Assembly (NCBI GenBank): GCA_945787625.1
Contig: CALZJL010000001.1
Coordinates: 1 to 36,025, forward strand
Origin: an uncultured Prevotellaceae bacterium
Lineage (GTDB): Bacteria; Bacteroidota; Bacteroidia; Bacteroidales; Bacteroidaceae
Length of the DNA stretch: 36,025 bases
Direction: 5' to 3'
Part shown: positions 18,058 through 26,757 of the stretch, one piece after another
How positions within the stretch are numbered: the first letter of the stretch is position 1
Layout of the letters: each line of letters begins with the position of its first letter
Notes under the pieces: model-generated
Database searches by the model: none
What the model saw: only the letters and a program-made list of their open reading frames with translations
What the model was told of the DNA's origin: nothing
Translations under genes and position numbers: made by a program

Positions 18058-18058
18058 A

Positions 18059-18925
18059 TCAGTTTATGCAAGCTTTTATTCTCAATGCCATGGTCATCAG
18101 CACTACATATATTCCCATTGAAAGCTTCGCCATCATACGACCAAAACAACAGTCCTCACTATAGTTATCTATAAAGTAAACTCGAGACTTTCTCCAGTGC
18201 CCGAATCGCATAATCGGGTCTCCCTTCTCATTTTTCACATGTGCATGAATAGCCTGTACATCGGCAATGTAGTGCATTGTCATGCCGCATCGTTCCACTT
18301 GCCGCGAAAGAATAGCCTCCTCACAATAGAGGAATACTCGCTCGTCGAAGTAGCCTATGCGCTTCATGAAGTCCAATCTCACCAGCAGACAGCAGCCGCT
18401 AACCTTGCTACAATCGTGACTCTCGGCATAGTTATCTATAAAGTCGTAGGTATCGGACTTTTTCTTCCTGAAAAATACCGTAACCCACCCGAATGAGCTA
18501 CGCCAGTCACCATCTCGCTTCATGGGATTCTGGTGCACACCCTCAAGACTCACAATATCGCTACCACAGACAGCCACTTCAGGCTTATCCTCCATCACTT
18601 TGACCAGCTGCGATATATAGTAAGTCTGCGGGAAACGCATATCAGGATTGGATATCAGAGCGTATTTATATCCTTTTTCTGCTGCATAACGCAGACCGAT
18701 ATTGTTGCCAGCATTATAGCCTCTATTGTCCTTGGCTTGAATAAATGTGCAATTCTCTTCCGCGCACAAGTTCTTAACGGCATCTTGCTCTCCCTCACGA
18801 GTAGAACAATTATCCACTATTATGATTTCCAACTCGATTCCTTTCTGCTTTTTAAGGTCTGCAACGCATTTGCTACAATCAGCAGAGGAGTTGTAGTTGA
18901 GTACGACAATAGCAATCTTGGTCAT
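18059..18925 (-). CDS. Glycosyltransferase family 2 (rhamnosyltransferase-like)
   Basis: The 288-residue protein has IAIVVLNYNSSADCSKCV at the start, IIIVDNCSTREGE near residue 35, and NRGYNAGNNIGLRYA with ISNPDMRF (N-P-D, the DXD variant) near residue 95. This trio (VLNYN, VDNxS, NxGYxxGNNxG, NPD) is characteristic of WbbL-like rhamnosyltransferases and relatives. A C-terminal hydrophobic stretch may bind the membrane. Its TGA ends one base before the ATG of the polymerase gene, so they are tightly coupled. L-rhamnose as donor is inference. Confidence 0.85.
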   Translation of the reverse strand: MTKIAIVVLNYNSSADCSKCVADLKKQKGIELEIIIVDNCSTREGEQDAVKNLCAEENCTFIQAKDNRGYNAGNNIGLRYAAEKGYKYALISNPDMRFPQTYYISQLVKVMEDKPEVAVCGSDIVSLEGVHQNPMKRDGDWRSSFGWVTVFFRKKKSDTYDFIDNYAESHDCSKVSGCCLLVRLDFMKRIGYFDERVFLYCEEAILSRQVERCGMTMHYIADVQAIHAHVKNEKGDPIMRFGHWRKSRVYFIDNYSEDCCFGRMMAKLSMGIYVVLMTMALRIKACIN

Positions 18926-18963
18926 TTAGATGTAGAAATTAAAAGAGCTTTTTTCCATTTTTG

Positions 18964-20802
18964 TCATACGTAAATCCTACGATACAAATACCCACGTAGT
19001 CGTCCTGTTATTTCCTGAAGTTTAGACGCGTATGGCAATATACGATGTGGTAAAGTAAGCCGAAGACTTCCCCTATCAAAACCTGTTACGTGGTCGCCGA
19101 GAAATAGAATTTTCAGCAGTTCAACAGCATTAAGTCGTTTCACTAAGGGCATATTGTCATCGAAATTCTCAATTTGTGCAAGCGGTGCTACATCCACCAC
19201 CATTGACGGACTTAGTATACAGTCAATTGAGTGCTTTGCCCAACTTCTCAGCGAAGCATGGTCATAATCAGATATTTCAGATGCAAAAGCGATGATTGCA
19301 GCCTCATTGGCCTCACTTGCCTTATTGTGGCAAAATATGTCCTCATTCTCAAATAAGGGTCCTATATTTCCATCAACTTTGCGCTGGTACCCTATCGTAG
19401 ATGGATAGGGAGAGGCCGAGAAATAATGCTCAAGCAAGACTGTAGCCTCCGTAGTGAATTCTTCTGTACTGAAATATGTAGAATATCGTCCAGCTGATGG
19501 TGGAAATACATCAGCTCGCACACCATAATAGAAGAAATGCATATCAGGTATTCCCAGTCTACGCAATATATGATTAATCATTAGTCGGGAAGTCCCTAAC
19601 CATCCTATATCCACAGCTGCACATCGTTCACCATCAAGCAGTCCTTCCTGACTGAAATATTCCAACAAGAGGTCTAATTGCTGTTGCGCCTCATGTTGAA
19701 GGTGAGGAGTGAAACTGCTATGAAATATCTTCTGAAGAAAATCAGTTTGTTCCTCCTGGCTGTTTACCTTGACATACGGAAAGTCTATACCATATTCCTC
19801 CAGCATTTCCTTACGTGAAGTTCCAAGCTGGTTTATTCGCTTGTCTACAGAGTCAATACGGACAAGGGTGTGGTGGTCACTTGCTGCCAAATATGCTTTC
19901 TCGTCCTCGCCGCAGAGATAAGGCAATAGTAAGGAGTTTCGGGAAACGAAGAGATAATGCAATTCTAAGCCATCCGCCTCTGCGGTCAAGACTTGAGCTG
20001 CCTTCAATAAAATATAACTATCTCTCGAAAGGAAATAGAGCCTTCTGATACCCATTCTTCGTGCCTCACGCAACACATAAATAACGTATGGCAGATAAGC
20101 TGACACAACATAATCCGCAGCAAAACTTGCGTGAGCATCATGCTGATGCTCTATCCTATAGAGCCGTGAATATGCTGCTAACAGAGGAAGATCTGCCGGA
20201 CATGTTTTCTCTACGTCAGTATAGTCGGTTTTGACTCTAAATGCCTTAATGCCCTTCTTTCTCGCCATGCGTAAATCGCTGTGTACATTATCACCATAGT
20301 GATGCCACACGTCTGGGCATAATTCTTTGCGGACCACATCGTAGAGTGTACCAGTGTCTTTGCGTGCATGGTGCTCGCACGAAACATATACACGCTCCCC
20401 TTCCTTGATGCACCCCTCACGCTCAAGCACTGAGTGTAGGAAGTGGCTATCAAGATACATGTCGCTGACAAATGCAATAGTCCATCCCTCCTTACGCTTA
20501 CGTTCAATGATGCTACATATTTCAGGATTGGCAACAAGAATAGTGCTTTCCAGCTCTCTCTCAACTTCCATCAACTCTTCTCTGCTTTTGCCGGAAAAGG
20601 TGACATATGCCTCATCTATGTCTGCATAGATGCTTGCAAGAGTATTGCCCTTTGCATGCCTGCGCCATGCCATAAACGCATCGACAAGGTCCTTGTCTTC
20701 AGCGAAAAGCTCAACAGCAAGTTGTCCCCATACGGCTTCTGGCCTACCACAGCGACGGAGTAAAGTGGTGTCGAATATGTCAAATGTAGCAAGTTTCTCC
20801 AT
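18964..20802 (-). CDS. HAD-superfamily protein of capsule clusters (COG5610-like)
   Basis: I chose the ATG at 20802 because MEKLATFDIFDTTLLRR puts the HAD motif I (DIFDTTL) at residues 8-14; the frame is open to 20886 but the extra 28 residues look unlike protein starts of this family. VSDMYLDSHFL near residue 117 is motif II, and YGDNVHSDLRMARKKGI near residue 172 is motif IV with its acidic pair. The remaining roughly 400 residues form a second domain with no known activity. Large two-part HAD proteins like this occur in many surface polysaccharide loci; a role as a sugar-phosphate phosphatase or in chain modification is inferred. The product is 612 residues. Confidence 0.7.
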   Translation of the reverse strand: MEKLATFDIFDTTLLRRCGRPEAVWGQLAVELFAEDKDLVDAFMAWRRHAKGNTLASIYADIDEAYVTFSGKSREELMEVERELESTILVANPEICSIIERKRKEGWTIAFVSDMYLDSHFLHSVLEREGCIKEGERVYVSCEHHARKDTGTLYDVVRKELCPDVWHHYGDNVHSDLRMARKKGIKAFRVKTDYTDVEKTCPADLPLLAAYSRLYRIEHQHDAHASFAADYVVSAYLPYVIYVLREARRMGIRRLYFLSRDSYILLKAAQVLTAEADGLELHYLFVSRNSLLLPYLCGEDEKAYLAASDHHTLVRIDSVDKRINQLGTSRKEMLEEYGIDFPYVKVNSQEEQTDFLQKIFHSSFTPHLQHEAQQQLDLLLEYFSQEGLLDGERCAAVDIGWLGTSRLMINHILRRLGIPDMHFFYYGVRADVFPPSAGRYSTYFSTEEFTTEATVLLEHYFSASPYPSTIGYQRKVDGNIGPLFENEDIFCHNKASEANEAAIIAFASEISDYDHASLRSWAKHSIDCILSPSMVVDVAPLAQIENFDDNMPLVKRLNAVELLKILFLGDHVTGFDRGSLRLTLPHRILPYASKLQEITGRLRGYLYRRIYV

Positions 20803-20909
20803 GTGGCAAGTATTTTTATGATGACGTGTACAGCTTATCGGACGTGAAGCAAGTGATAAAATTAGTGGCTGATTGCATTTATCCAATACAGGTTATATTG
20901 ATACCAAGA

Positions 20910-21920
20910 TTATATATATTGATAACTCTTAAATAAGACATAAATACTACGCAACCATGACATTGAATACAGAATAATAAATGAACTACTCAATAACTTA
21001 TACTTATAATTCCTCACACGATGATGTGACTTTTTATAAAAAGATAGACTTACCTGTATTCTGTTTATATGTGTTTTATACTCACGTTTTCCAATTTTAT
21101 GCTTATCTAATATTAGTACGCTAAGGGCAACATATAGAGAATTGATGTAATCTTGGCTAATTGAGTCAATAACATCCAAATCTTTCGCAAAATTAGAAAT
21201 AACCCATTGATACAATGGTGTTATTTGGTTAACTCTATCAACATAATGAGAACGAGAAATATGTAATACACTTTCGTTTTGCTGTCTATAATAATATTTT
21301 GCAGATGAAAATGCCACACTATTCATACCGAGAATTAATTTTCGATAATCAAGTTCATCGTTGAAACAACTCATACAATCAACAGTAATCTCGGAGTGGA
21401 CAAATGCTTTATATCTTGTAGTACTTAAAAGAAGTCCTGCTAAATTTATGTTCCAACCATTTAACGTTTCTATACATGCTTCGCGACCTGTGATAATTTT
21501 ATTGAAATCGAATGGTAGTCGAGGAATCGTCCTATTATCTTCCTCCTCATTTTTACCGCAGTAATTCAGAAAAGATAAAACAATATCAGCAGATGATTCT
21601 CTTAATCTGTAAAGCATCTTTTCCAAGTATCGATCTTCTACAAAATCATCTGAATCAATATGAGATACAAGCTCTCCATTAGCTTGTAAAATACCTTGAT
21701 ACCGAGGTAGACGAGCACCTCCTGAATTCTTTTCTCTTTGTATCAAACGTATTTTATTACTCTGAGACATATAACGTTTTACTACTTCAACGGTATTATC
21801 ACAAGAACAGTCATCCACGATAATCAACTCCCAATCACTATATGTCTGACGCAAAATTGACTCAATCGCTCTACCTATATAGATTCCCGCATTGTATGAT
21901 GGCATTACTATTGATATCAT
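20910..21920 (-). CDS. Glycosyltransferase family 2
   Basis: I chose the ATG at 21920 (MISIVMPSYNAG), which overlaps the stop of the upstream gene as ATGA; the open frame from 21989 is entirely inside that gene. The product has 336 residues. LIIVDDCSCDNT near residue 33 and SHIDSDDFV near residue 90 are the GT-A nucleotide and DXD motifs. The gene is markedly AT-rich, together with the beta-propeller gene before it, which suggests that the pair entered the locus together. Confidence 0.85.
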   Translation of the reverse strand: MISIVMPSYNAGIYIGRAIESILRQTYSDWELIIVDDCSCDNTVEVVKRYMSQSNKIRLIQREKNSGGARLPRYQGILQANGELVSHIDSDDFVEDRYLEKMLYRLRESSADIVLSFLNYCGKNEEEDNRTIPRLPFDFNKIITGREACIETLNGWNINLAGLLLSTTRYKAFVHSEITVDCMSCFNDELDYRKLILGMNSVAFSSAKYYYRQQNESVLHISRSHYVDRVNQITPLYQWVISNFAKDLDVIDSISQDYINSLYVALSVLILDKHKIGKREYKTHINRIQVSLSFYKKSHHRVRNYKYKLLSSSFIILYSMSWLRSIYVLFKSYQYI

Positions 21921-23050
21921 TTTTTGAGATAGTTGGAATAGTGTCTTAATACAAATCTTACAGAAATCATCTTTCGCTTTATATACCATATTGGGATATA
22001 AACAGGCGAAGAATATGTTCCCTTTTCAGAAGATATAACTCTTAAAGAATCAATATCTTCTCCTTGCATAACGCCAATATGTGTTTGAAAGTAATCATCT
22101 GCACTAAAATACATTTTCCAACCGCTCAAATCCTGAAGAAGGCATGCCCTATACAAGTTGTTGGAATAATATGATCCTATCCGTTTTGAGGGAGATAGAA
22201 CTTCTCTCATATATCGAAATCTAATACCATCACAACTCTGCCAAAGCGTAAGGTTATTAAAGTCCCAATAGATGGTTAAATAATATATACCATCTATCGC
22301 TTTGTACACATCGATATGCCAAGGATTAACTACATCTTTATCTAACTCTACAATTATTTTATCATCCCACTTTATAGCGTCTTTAGAACAACTATATGCA
22401 ATATTTCGAGCTCCACCATTTTCTTTTTTGATATGAGATTCACTGTCTACATACCAGATTTTGTATTGTTGAGAAATATCATCCCACAATACTGCATGAG
22501 ACACCAACACTTGCCCAAGGCCTTTTGATTTAACATTTTCATTCATTTGTGATAGCTTCTCTTTTTTTCCCCAGTTTATGCCATCGTACGACACAATACG
22601 CCACAGAGAGCAAACCTCATAGAGATTTCTATTTCCTTGTCTCTCTGTAAGCCTGAACCAACATTCTATTCTATCTTTGCAATACACGAGGTGGGGATCA
22701 CTATAGAAGTTTAGATTTCTAACTCCTTCGTCATCTAAATCAACGATTGGATTCTTGCATATCTCTGTCCATCTAATGCCATCTTGGCTGACATGTATAG
22801 ATGGACACTCGTTTCTGTCTTGATAGGGTTTGCATTTAGGGCTAAATGGTGTTTCTGCCATCCAATATCTATAGTTATTCCATCCTTTCTCAAAATAAAG
22901 TACCGATGGATGATATGGACTATTCATACCATCGAAAGTATTTATTTTCAGAGGCTTTTGGTTAAATTTTAGAGAATAGATATAATATACTATTATCGCA
23001 AAAGTAACAGCCACTATAATTGTATAAACAGAAAAAATTACATCTGTCAT
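21917..23050 (-). CDS. Membrane-anchored five-bladed beta-propeller protein, glycoside-hydrolase-like
   Basis: The 377-residue protein starts with a single hydrophobic helix (residues 5-26) that could act as an uncleaved anchor. The rest shows repeating blades with S-x-D-G-I-x-W elements: IHVSQDGIRWTEI, VSYDGINWGKK, CSKDAIKWDD and QSCDGIRFRY. This is the pattern of GH32/GH43/GH130-type propellers. Conserved acids such as in NFYSDPHLVY are visible, but I cannot assign a family or confirm catalysis. In a capsule operon it may trim, modify or bind the polymer at the membrane. The gene is AT-rich and coupled by a four-base overlap to the downstream GT2 gene. Confidence 0.65.
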   Translation of the reverse strand: MTDVIFSVYTIIVAVTFAIIVYYIYSLKFNQKPLKINTFDGMNSPYHPSVLYFEKGWNNYRYWMAETPFSPKCKPYQDRNECPSIHVSQDGIRWTEICKNPIVDLDDEGVRNLNFYSDPHLVYCKDRIECWFRLTERQGNRNLYEVCSLWRIVSYDGINWGKKEKLSQMNENVKSKGLGQVLVSHAVLWDDISQQYKIWYVDSESHIKKENGGARNIAYSCSKDAIKWDDKIIVELDKDVVNPWHIDVYKAIDGIYYLTIYWDFNNLTLWQSCDGIRFRYMREVLSPSKRIGSYYSNNLYRACLLQDLSGWKMYFSADDYFQTHIGVMQGEDIDSLRVISSEKGTYSSPVYIPIWYIKRKMISVRFVLRHYSNYLKK

Positions 23051-23085
23051 TTTTAGTTATATTGTAAGTTTTTTAGCCTCGGGGG

Positions 23086-23169
23086 TTAGTCTGACCACTT
23101 ATCTGCTTGGAGGGTAAGATTACCTGCAGAACCATTGTTTTTTGAGATGATATCTTTTGTGATTGCCAT
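23086..23169 (-). CDS. Possible 27-residue small ORF upstream of the beta-propeller gene
   Basis: ATG at 23169 to TAA at 23086 encodes MAITKDIISKNNGSAGNLTL and then QADKWSD. It starts like a folded-domain N-terminus (GxLTLxADxW), so it may be a remnant or a small expressed peptide. There is no other support. It lies in the 623-base gap 23051-23673. Confidence 0.3.
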   Translation of the reverse strand: MAITKDIISKNNGSAGNLTLQADKWSD

Positions 23170-23186
23170 TGTGTTTAAAGTTATAA

Positions 23187-23237
23187 GGTTTTAAGGTTAT
23201 TTTGTAAGGTTTTGAGGTTTTGAGGTTTTAAGGTTTT
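23187..23237. repeat. Short AAGGTTTTG-type tandem repeats
   Basis: About six imperfect 8-9 bp units (AGGTTTTG, AGGTTTTA and similar) lie in tandem, next to the 11-bp array at 23284-23350. The run is low complexity and I see no gene in it. Confidence 0.6.
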
Positions 23238-23283
23238 TGTTGTTTTGTTGTTTTGTCGCTGTCTTCGATTTTTTCGCTTTCCC

Positions 23284-23350
23284 GAACGAAGGTCGACACG
23301 AAGGTCGAACGAAGGATGAACGAAGATCGAACGAAGATCGAACGGAGACA
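23284..23350. repeat. Degenerate 11-bp tandem array (GAACGAAGRTC), first site
   Basis: Six units: GAACGAAGGTC, GACACGAAGGTC (12 bp), GAACGAAGGAT, GAACGAAGATC twice, GAACGGAGACA. The same unit type forms a longer array at 30404-30513. Both arrays are intergenic and preceded by T-rich DNA containing CTTCG. On the minus strand they can be read as FDLRS-like peptide repeats, but these frames do not look like real proteins. Confidence 0.85.
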
Positions 23351-23390
23351 GAGCGATGTGTATGCGGAGGCGCCTTTCCGAAATACTCTG

Positions 23391-23398
23391 CAAATATA
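23391..23398 (-). promoter_or_regulatory. Possible internal promoter -7 box
   Basis: The minus strand reads TATATTTG here, a perfect TAnnTTTG -7 box. No good -33 TTG is seen 19-21 bases upstream. If used, it would transcribe the 11-bp array, the 27-residue ORF and the beta-propeller gene. The rest of 23399-23673 shows short TAGTAGACAT direct repeats and no gene I can support. Confidence 0.3.
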
Positions 23399-23673
23399 CG
23401 ACATCTCGTGGGGGCGATTGTAGACTTTAGTAGACATCAGTAGACATAAAGTGTATAAAAGCTTGAAGACTTGCAGATTAGAACTCTCAGAGATAGTCGT
23501 AGACCGATTCTTTGCAGCAAGAGCACAAATAGACACGAGTAGCATGCAGACAAAGGACATGCACATACTCACTGATGGCTTGACGCTGTGGTTAGCGTAT
23601 CTGACGAAATTGCTCATATATGTGAACTATACAAATACAAAATGGCGAGTTAGAAACTACCGAAACTCTTAAA

Positions 23674-24630
23674 TTAAATAAAAATATCACGCTTATAAAA
23701 GAATGGCATTACATTATATTGAATACGTGCCAGGAATCCTCTAAATGACCATTTTTTTGTTTTGAGTAAAGCATGAATTATTTTATACCACCGAAGAACA
23801 CTCTTATTTGCATCGCACAAATTTCTCATAAATTTATCATCGCAATATAGATTATATGAAATCAAATTCATCATGTATCTCACCTCAAGAAAAATATGCG
23901 GCTTCTCGAGATGCGATGCCATTACAGAAACTACAGGGGCTGTCGATTTATCATCTTGAGCTACATAAGACATAATTCCATACGGATTTTCTCTGTATAC
24001 ATAAGTATCCTCAAAGCAAAATGCTAACTTTCGCAAATGCTTTGCAAGAAAAAAAGTCCACAATTCATCTTCATGAATCATTCCTTCCTCAAACAACAAT
24101 CTGTTCTCAAGTAAGAAGTCACGTCGCACCAGCCTATTCCATGCAGTAACTGGTAATCGTCGTGTGAGACAGTATTCTTTTATCCACTTCTTGTCATCAG
24201 AATATTCTGGAAGCAAGTTTACATTCAACCTAAGAAACTGCAGCATAGTATTATTATTCCCTTGCACCATATCCACACCAGGATATTTCTCGGTAAGTGC
24301 AACGAGCAACTCAATACACTCTGGTGTGATAAAGTCGTCGCTGTCAATGAAATACACATAGTCACCTTTGGCTTCGCTCAGGCCCGTGTTCCTTGCAGCA
24401 CTCAGACCCCTATTGCGCTCATGGTGCACCATCCTCAGTTCTATGGGGCCCTGGTAGGCTGCCATCAGCTCCTCCACAAGCGCCACGCTGTGGTCCTTAC
24501 CACAGTCGTCTACAAAGATGCACTCCATAGACCCCGTAAAAGTCTGCGCAACAATCGAATGGAAGCACTCCTCAACGTATTTCTCTACATTATATACTGG
24601 AACGATAATCGAAACTTTAACTTCTGTCAT
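23674..24630 (-). CDS. Glycosyltransferase family 2
   Basis: The 318-residue GT-A enzyme starts MTEVKVSIIVPVYNVEKYVE and has CIFVDDCGKDHSVALV near residue 37, NRGLSAARNTGLSEAKGDYV near residue 75, and FIDSDDFI (DXD) near residue 93. DELWTFFLAKHLRK is the usual (E/D)DxxW-type element. These are standard capsule GT2 features. A 623-base repeat-rich gap separates it from the next gene of the operon. The start is six bases after the pyruvyl transferase stop. Confidence 0.9.
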   Translation of the reverse strand: MTEVKVSIIVPVYNVEKYVEECFHSIVAQTFTGSMECIFVDDCGKDHSVALVEELMAAYQGPIELRMVHHERNRGLSAARNTGLSEAKGDYVYFIDSDDFITPECIELLVALTEKYPGVDMVQGNNNTMLQFLRLNVNLLPEYSDDKKWIKEYCLTRRLPVTAWNRLVRRDFLLENRLLFEEGMIHEDELWTFFLAKHLRKLAFCFEDTYVYRENPYGIMSYVAQDDKSTAPVVSVMASHLEKPHIFLEVRYMMNLISYNLYCDDKFMRNLCDANKSVLRWYKIIHALLKTKKWSFRGFLARIQYNVMPFFYKRDIFI

Positions 24631-24636
24631 GTTGAC

Positions 24637-25650
24637 TTACAATTTTATCCCAAGTTGTGCGCATAACCAAGTTAGGCAAAGGAATATGGTGCGCTTTATG
24701 CTAAGAATGTGTTTTACTCGATGGATATGGATAGTTGGTACGCCCGTAAGCCAAGTGTCGTAGAACTGGGCATTCTTGCCGTAAGAATTGTCAATAATGG
24801 TGACCTCCTTACCTAAAAGAATGGAAAGGATGGAGCCATGAAGACGATTGCTGTAAATGATTTTGTAAGGACTGATCATCTGAATGCCTTCCTTGACACG
24901 AGTTGGAAGGTAGGTATTGATAGCATAGACATCTGCTTCTGCATACCTCTTTTCTTTGATGAAATTCTTTAATTTGGAGAACTCCTCAGTATCTGTCTCA
25001 TAGCCCACCCAGTCTTGCATATCAAATAGGTTTTTGTATTGTTCAGGCACGATATTACTGGTATCAACCTTCTCTTTATCGATACGCTTGAACAACAATA
25101 CTCTTTCTGTTTGTGGCAAAATAGCATCCTGCTGCTTGCTGAAATCAATGCAGAAAGCCATGTCTGGAACCAAGAGGACTTGCCGGCCGAATCGGTAACG
25201 CTTCAAAAAGTCATAGCTGTACTGATCTCGGGCACATATATAGAGGTCTTTATGCTGGCGCATAATAATAGGATCATTTGCCAACATACGTGACCCCCTA
25301 TAATAGACGGTTTGAGGCAATATGATGATGCGATTGTTGGGATACAGCTCAATAATCTTATTGCGGAAAGCATTGTGCCGAGGATAAAGGTCGCCAAAGT
25401 TTCCTCCTCCTTGCAGCAAGATGACCACATCTGAATCGAGTTGCTTGTATTCGAATGTGTCGAACGAGCAACGATAAAGACACTTATGCGGTATCGTCTT
25501 CAGGAAGTCCTCTGTTCCCTGCCAAATGAGGGTATCACCAATGTTGGTGTAATAAGGAAGCTCAAGGAAAACATAATCGCCTGTGATTAGAGGAGTGAGC
25601 TTATCGATAATGATGCAAGAAAGCTGATTGCACTTTTCTTGGATTGTCAT
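24637..25650 (-). CDS. Polysaccharide pyruvyl transferase family protein
   Basis: I chose the ATG at 25650 (MTIQEKCNQLSCIIIDKL), which overlaps the upstream stop as ATGA; the frame open to 25689 is inside the upstream gene. The product has 337 residues. FLELPYYTNIGDTLIWQGTE, LLQGGGNFGDLYP and ILPQTVYYRGS match the pyruvyl transferase/EpsO-PssK group (N-x-G-D, GGGN-x-G-D, P-Q-T/S). SNRLHGSILSILLGKEVTII near residue 265 is the conserved R-x-H-x-x-I segment. Predicted to add a ketal pyruvate group from PEP to a capsule sugar, making it acidic. Confidence 0.85.
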   Translation of the reverse strand: MTIQEKCNQLSCIIIDKLTPLITGDYVFLELPYYTNIGDTLIWQGTEDFLKTIPHKCLYRCSFDTFEYKQLDSDVVILLQGGGNFGDLYPRHNAFRNKIIELYPNNRIIILPQTVYYRGSRMLANDPIIMRQHKDLYICARDQYSYDFLKRYRFGRQVLLVPDMAFCIDFSKQQDAILPQTERVLLFKRIDKEKVDTSNIVPEQYKNLFDMQDWVGYETDTEEFSKLKNFIKEKRYAEADVYAINTYLPTRVKEGIQMISPYKIIYSNRLHGSILSILLGKEVTIIDNSYGKNAQFYDTWLTGVPTIHIHRVKHILSIKRTIFLCLTWLCAQLGIKL

Positions 25651-26729
25651 AATAATTTTTTCTTGATTGCAGAAAGATACGGTTGGCATCTATTCATAGC
25701 ATTTGTGACGAACTTTTCCACACAATTGTACTGCTTATTAGACTCATACAACTTTGTACTCATAAACGATTTCATAGCCGGCTGTAACCATTCAGAACCA
25801 TCTTCACATGCTCTGTTTCTTATCTTACCATAGGTAGGGGCTGGAAGTTCGGGGATGAGTCCAAGCACAAGAAAAGCGTGTCCATTGTAGCAATGCACTT
25901 CCCTACATCCATTTCCAACAGGTCGCCAAATAATGGGCTTGTTCAGATTCTTGAATATATTCTGCGAGAATCGCGAACAATAGCATTGCTGGGCATTACC
26001 CGTGGCCAAATTAAGATAAAGAGACCAAGCACCGGCATAGCAGAATTCTTTTCGCTTTTGTCCGAATATTGACATCTTATAGTCAAAAAACTCCGAGTGG
26101 AATACCGACCATGTCTTTTGATAATCCTCTCGACTCATATTGGTGAGAATAGGCAATGCCCCTGCAACTCTTTCGTCACGTCCCACAGTTACATGATTGA
26201 CTGCACCCACATGACTGATGGCTGCCTGTTGCATCTCTTCAATATAAGGTATCAACTCATCATTAGGAGTAGCTTCAAGCGTGAATGAAGCTCCTGAATC
26301 ACGCATGAGGCATACATTAGCAAAGAACCTATCGAGGAGATTTCGCTTCTTCAGTTCCAAATAGTGATAAGAGAATTTAAAGAAAAGGTGCGAAAGTAAC
26401 TCCTTTGGTAGTTTGGCGAGTTCCTCAAATCGTTTGCTGACTGTGGCGTTTGTGACAACCATCACGTAATGGCCTTCTTCAAGCAATTCACGAATATAAT
26501 CTACTATCTGGGGGGCAAGAAGCGTCTCGCCTCCTCCACAAAGATTGAGCAGACAAGGGCCACCAAGCCGATCTTTTGCCAATGCTTTGCGGACATGTTG
26601 TGGCGAGAAGTTAAATTTAGGGAGCGGGCCATCAAATAGACGGTGCTGTGTGATGTAGCAATAGTGACATCTGAGAGTACATATAGTTACAGGCACATAG
26701 ATGTCGATAAATCGTTTTATCTTATCCAT
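25647..26729 (-). CDS. Radical SAM protein (copy 1 of a tandem pair)
   Basis: The 360-residue protein has CTLRCHYC at residues 17-24, the CxxxCxxC motif that binds the 4Fe-4S cluster and SAM. LCGGGETLL near residue 64 is the GGE motif, and MVVTNATVSKR follows. Cysteines in FCYAG, CYCSRF, NGCREVHCYNGH and NRACEDG may bind auxiliary clusters, although the SPASM spacing is not clear. It is about half identical to the next gene upstream over its full length. The substrate is unknown; placement between deacetylase and pyruvyl transferase genes suggests sugar or polymer tailoring. It ends with an ATGA overlap into the pyruvyl transferase gene. Confidence 0.8.
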   Translation of the reverse strand: MDKIKRFIDIYVPVTICTLRCHYCYITQHRLFDGPLPKFNFSPQHVRKALAKDRLGGPCLLNLCGGGETLLAPQIVDYIRELLEEGHYVMVVTNATVSKRFEELAKLPKELLSHLFFKFSYHYLELKKRNLLDRFFANVCLMRDSGASFTLEATPNDELIPYIEEMQQAAISHVGAVNHVTVGRDERVAGALPILTNMSREDYQKTWSVFHSEFFDYKMSIFGQKRKEFCYAGAWSLYLNLATGNAQQCYCSRFSQNIFKNLNKPIIWRPVGNGCREVHCYNGHAFLVLGLIPELPAPTYGKIRNRACEDGSEWLQPAMKSFMSTKLYESNKQYNCVEKFVTNAMNRCQPYLSAIKKKLL

Positions 26730-26757
26730 AACCTAAACTATTAAGCAGCTAATAGTA

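Noticed and set aside
23228..23617. A 129-residue minus-strand ORF and a 73-residue plus-strand ORF (23451-23672) in the long gap
   Set aside because: The first is largely a translation of the 11-bp repeats and the second overlaps it without family features. Neither has support as a gene.
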